DNA from: Gammaproteobacteria bacterium
Lineage (GTDB): Bacteria > Pseudomonadota > Gammaproteobacteria > Poriferisulfidales > Poriferisulfidaceae
Reading direction: 5' to 3'
Length of the DNA: 33,039 nucleotides
Assembly (NCBI GenBank): GCA_026713705.1
Contig: JAPONY010000053.1
Coordinates: 1-33,039 of the forward strand
The notes beneath the pieces were generated by a model. That model saw only the letters and a program-made list of their open reading frames with translations. It was not told where the DNA came from and made no database searches. Shown here piece by piece: positions 33,039 to 33,039 of the stretch (position 1 is its first letter; each line of letters starts with the position of its first letter). A program made the position numbers and the translations under genes.

Positions 33039-33039
33039 G

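Noticed and set aside
1-33039. CRISPR array or rRNA/tRNA genes
   Set aside because: No regularly spaced identical repeats and no rRNA or complete tRNA sequence were seen on either strand.

Overview
The window reads as about 33 kb of bacterial chromosome, most likely from a gammaproteobacterium. It carries a GC-rich housekeeping core: a Slt-type lytic transglycosylase, a MetY-type sulfhydrylase and a YpjD/CcsA-like membrane protein. On both sides of the core lie accessory genes of the defence-island type. The outermost genes on each side (ion channel and partner on the left; the three ATPase/nuclease genes on the right) look clearly more AT-rich than the core and the transposase. The organism assignment is inference from protein families only.

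Layout, left to right. (1) Bases 1-138 are one arm of a perfect 138-bp inverted repeat; the other arm is 32901-33038. (2) 90-2023: a six-segment voltage-gated-type ion channel with an unusual TFDGW filter, followed 32 bp later by an unrecognised 348-aa protein. (3) About 2.1-3.5 kb: an IS110-family element whose 5' non-coding part folds into several hairpins (candidate bridge RNA). (4) 3785-9966, minus strand: a tightly packed trio, DUF6361-like protein, PLD-family nuclease and large SF2 helicase, with an AbiE toxin-antitoxin pair directly upstream on the same strand. (5) 11.9-16 kb: a toxin-antitoxin patchwork with VapBC (antitoxin fused to a DUF7662-like domain), a 92%-identical broken copy of the abiE junction, an MNT/HEPN pair, a 278-aa conserved hypothetical and a decayed CCDC90-like gene. 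(6) 16111-18570: a fused archaeo-eukaryotic primase and SF2 helicase of the TOTE conflict-system type. (7) 18.9-25.4 kb: two genes of unknown function, a small membrane protein, slt, metY, an orphan HigA-like regulator and ypjD. (8) 25495 to the right end, minus strand: a Zn-hook ABC ATPase with a possible PrrC/RloC-like nuclease end, then YhaO-like and YhaN-like genes in one operon.

How the genes fit together: the helicase/PLD/DUF6361 trio looks like a nucleic-acid-targeting defence complex. The right-hand operon looks like an Mre11/Rad50-type nuclease-ATPase pair joined to a possible tRNA-cleaving ATPase. The toxin-antitoxin pairs are typical island stabilisers. The two AT-rich ends of the window both begin immediately inside the same 138-bp repeat, and each first gene runs inward from it. 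This is either a genuine mobile or rearrangement boundary or the point where assembly stopped at a repeat; the sequence alone cannot separate these.
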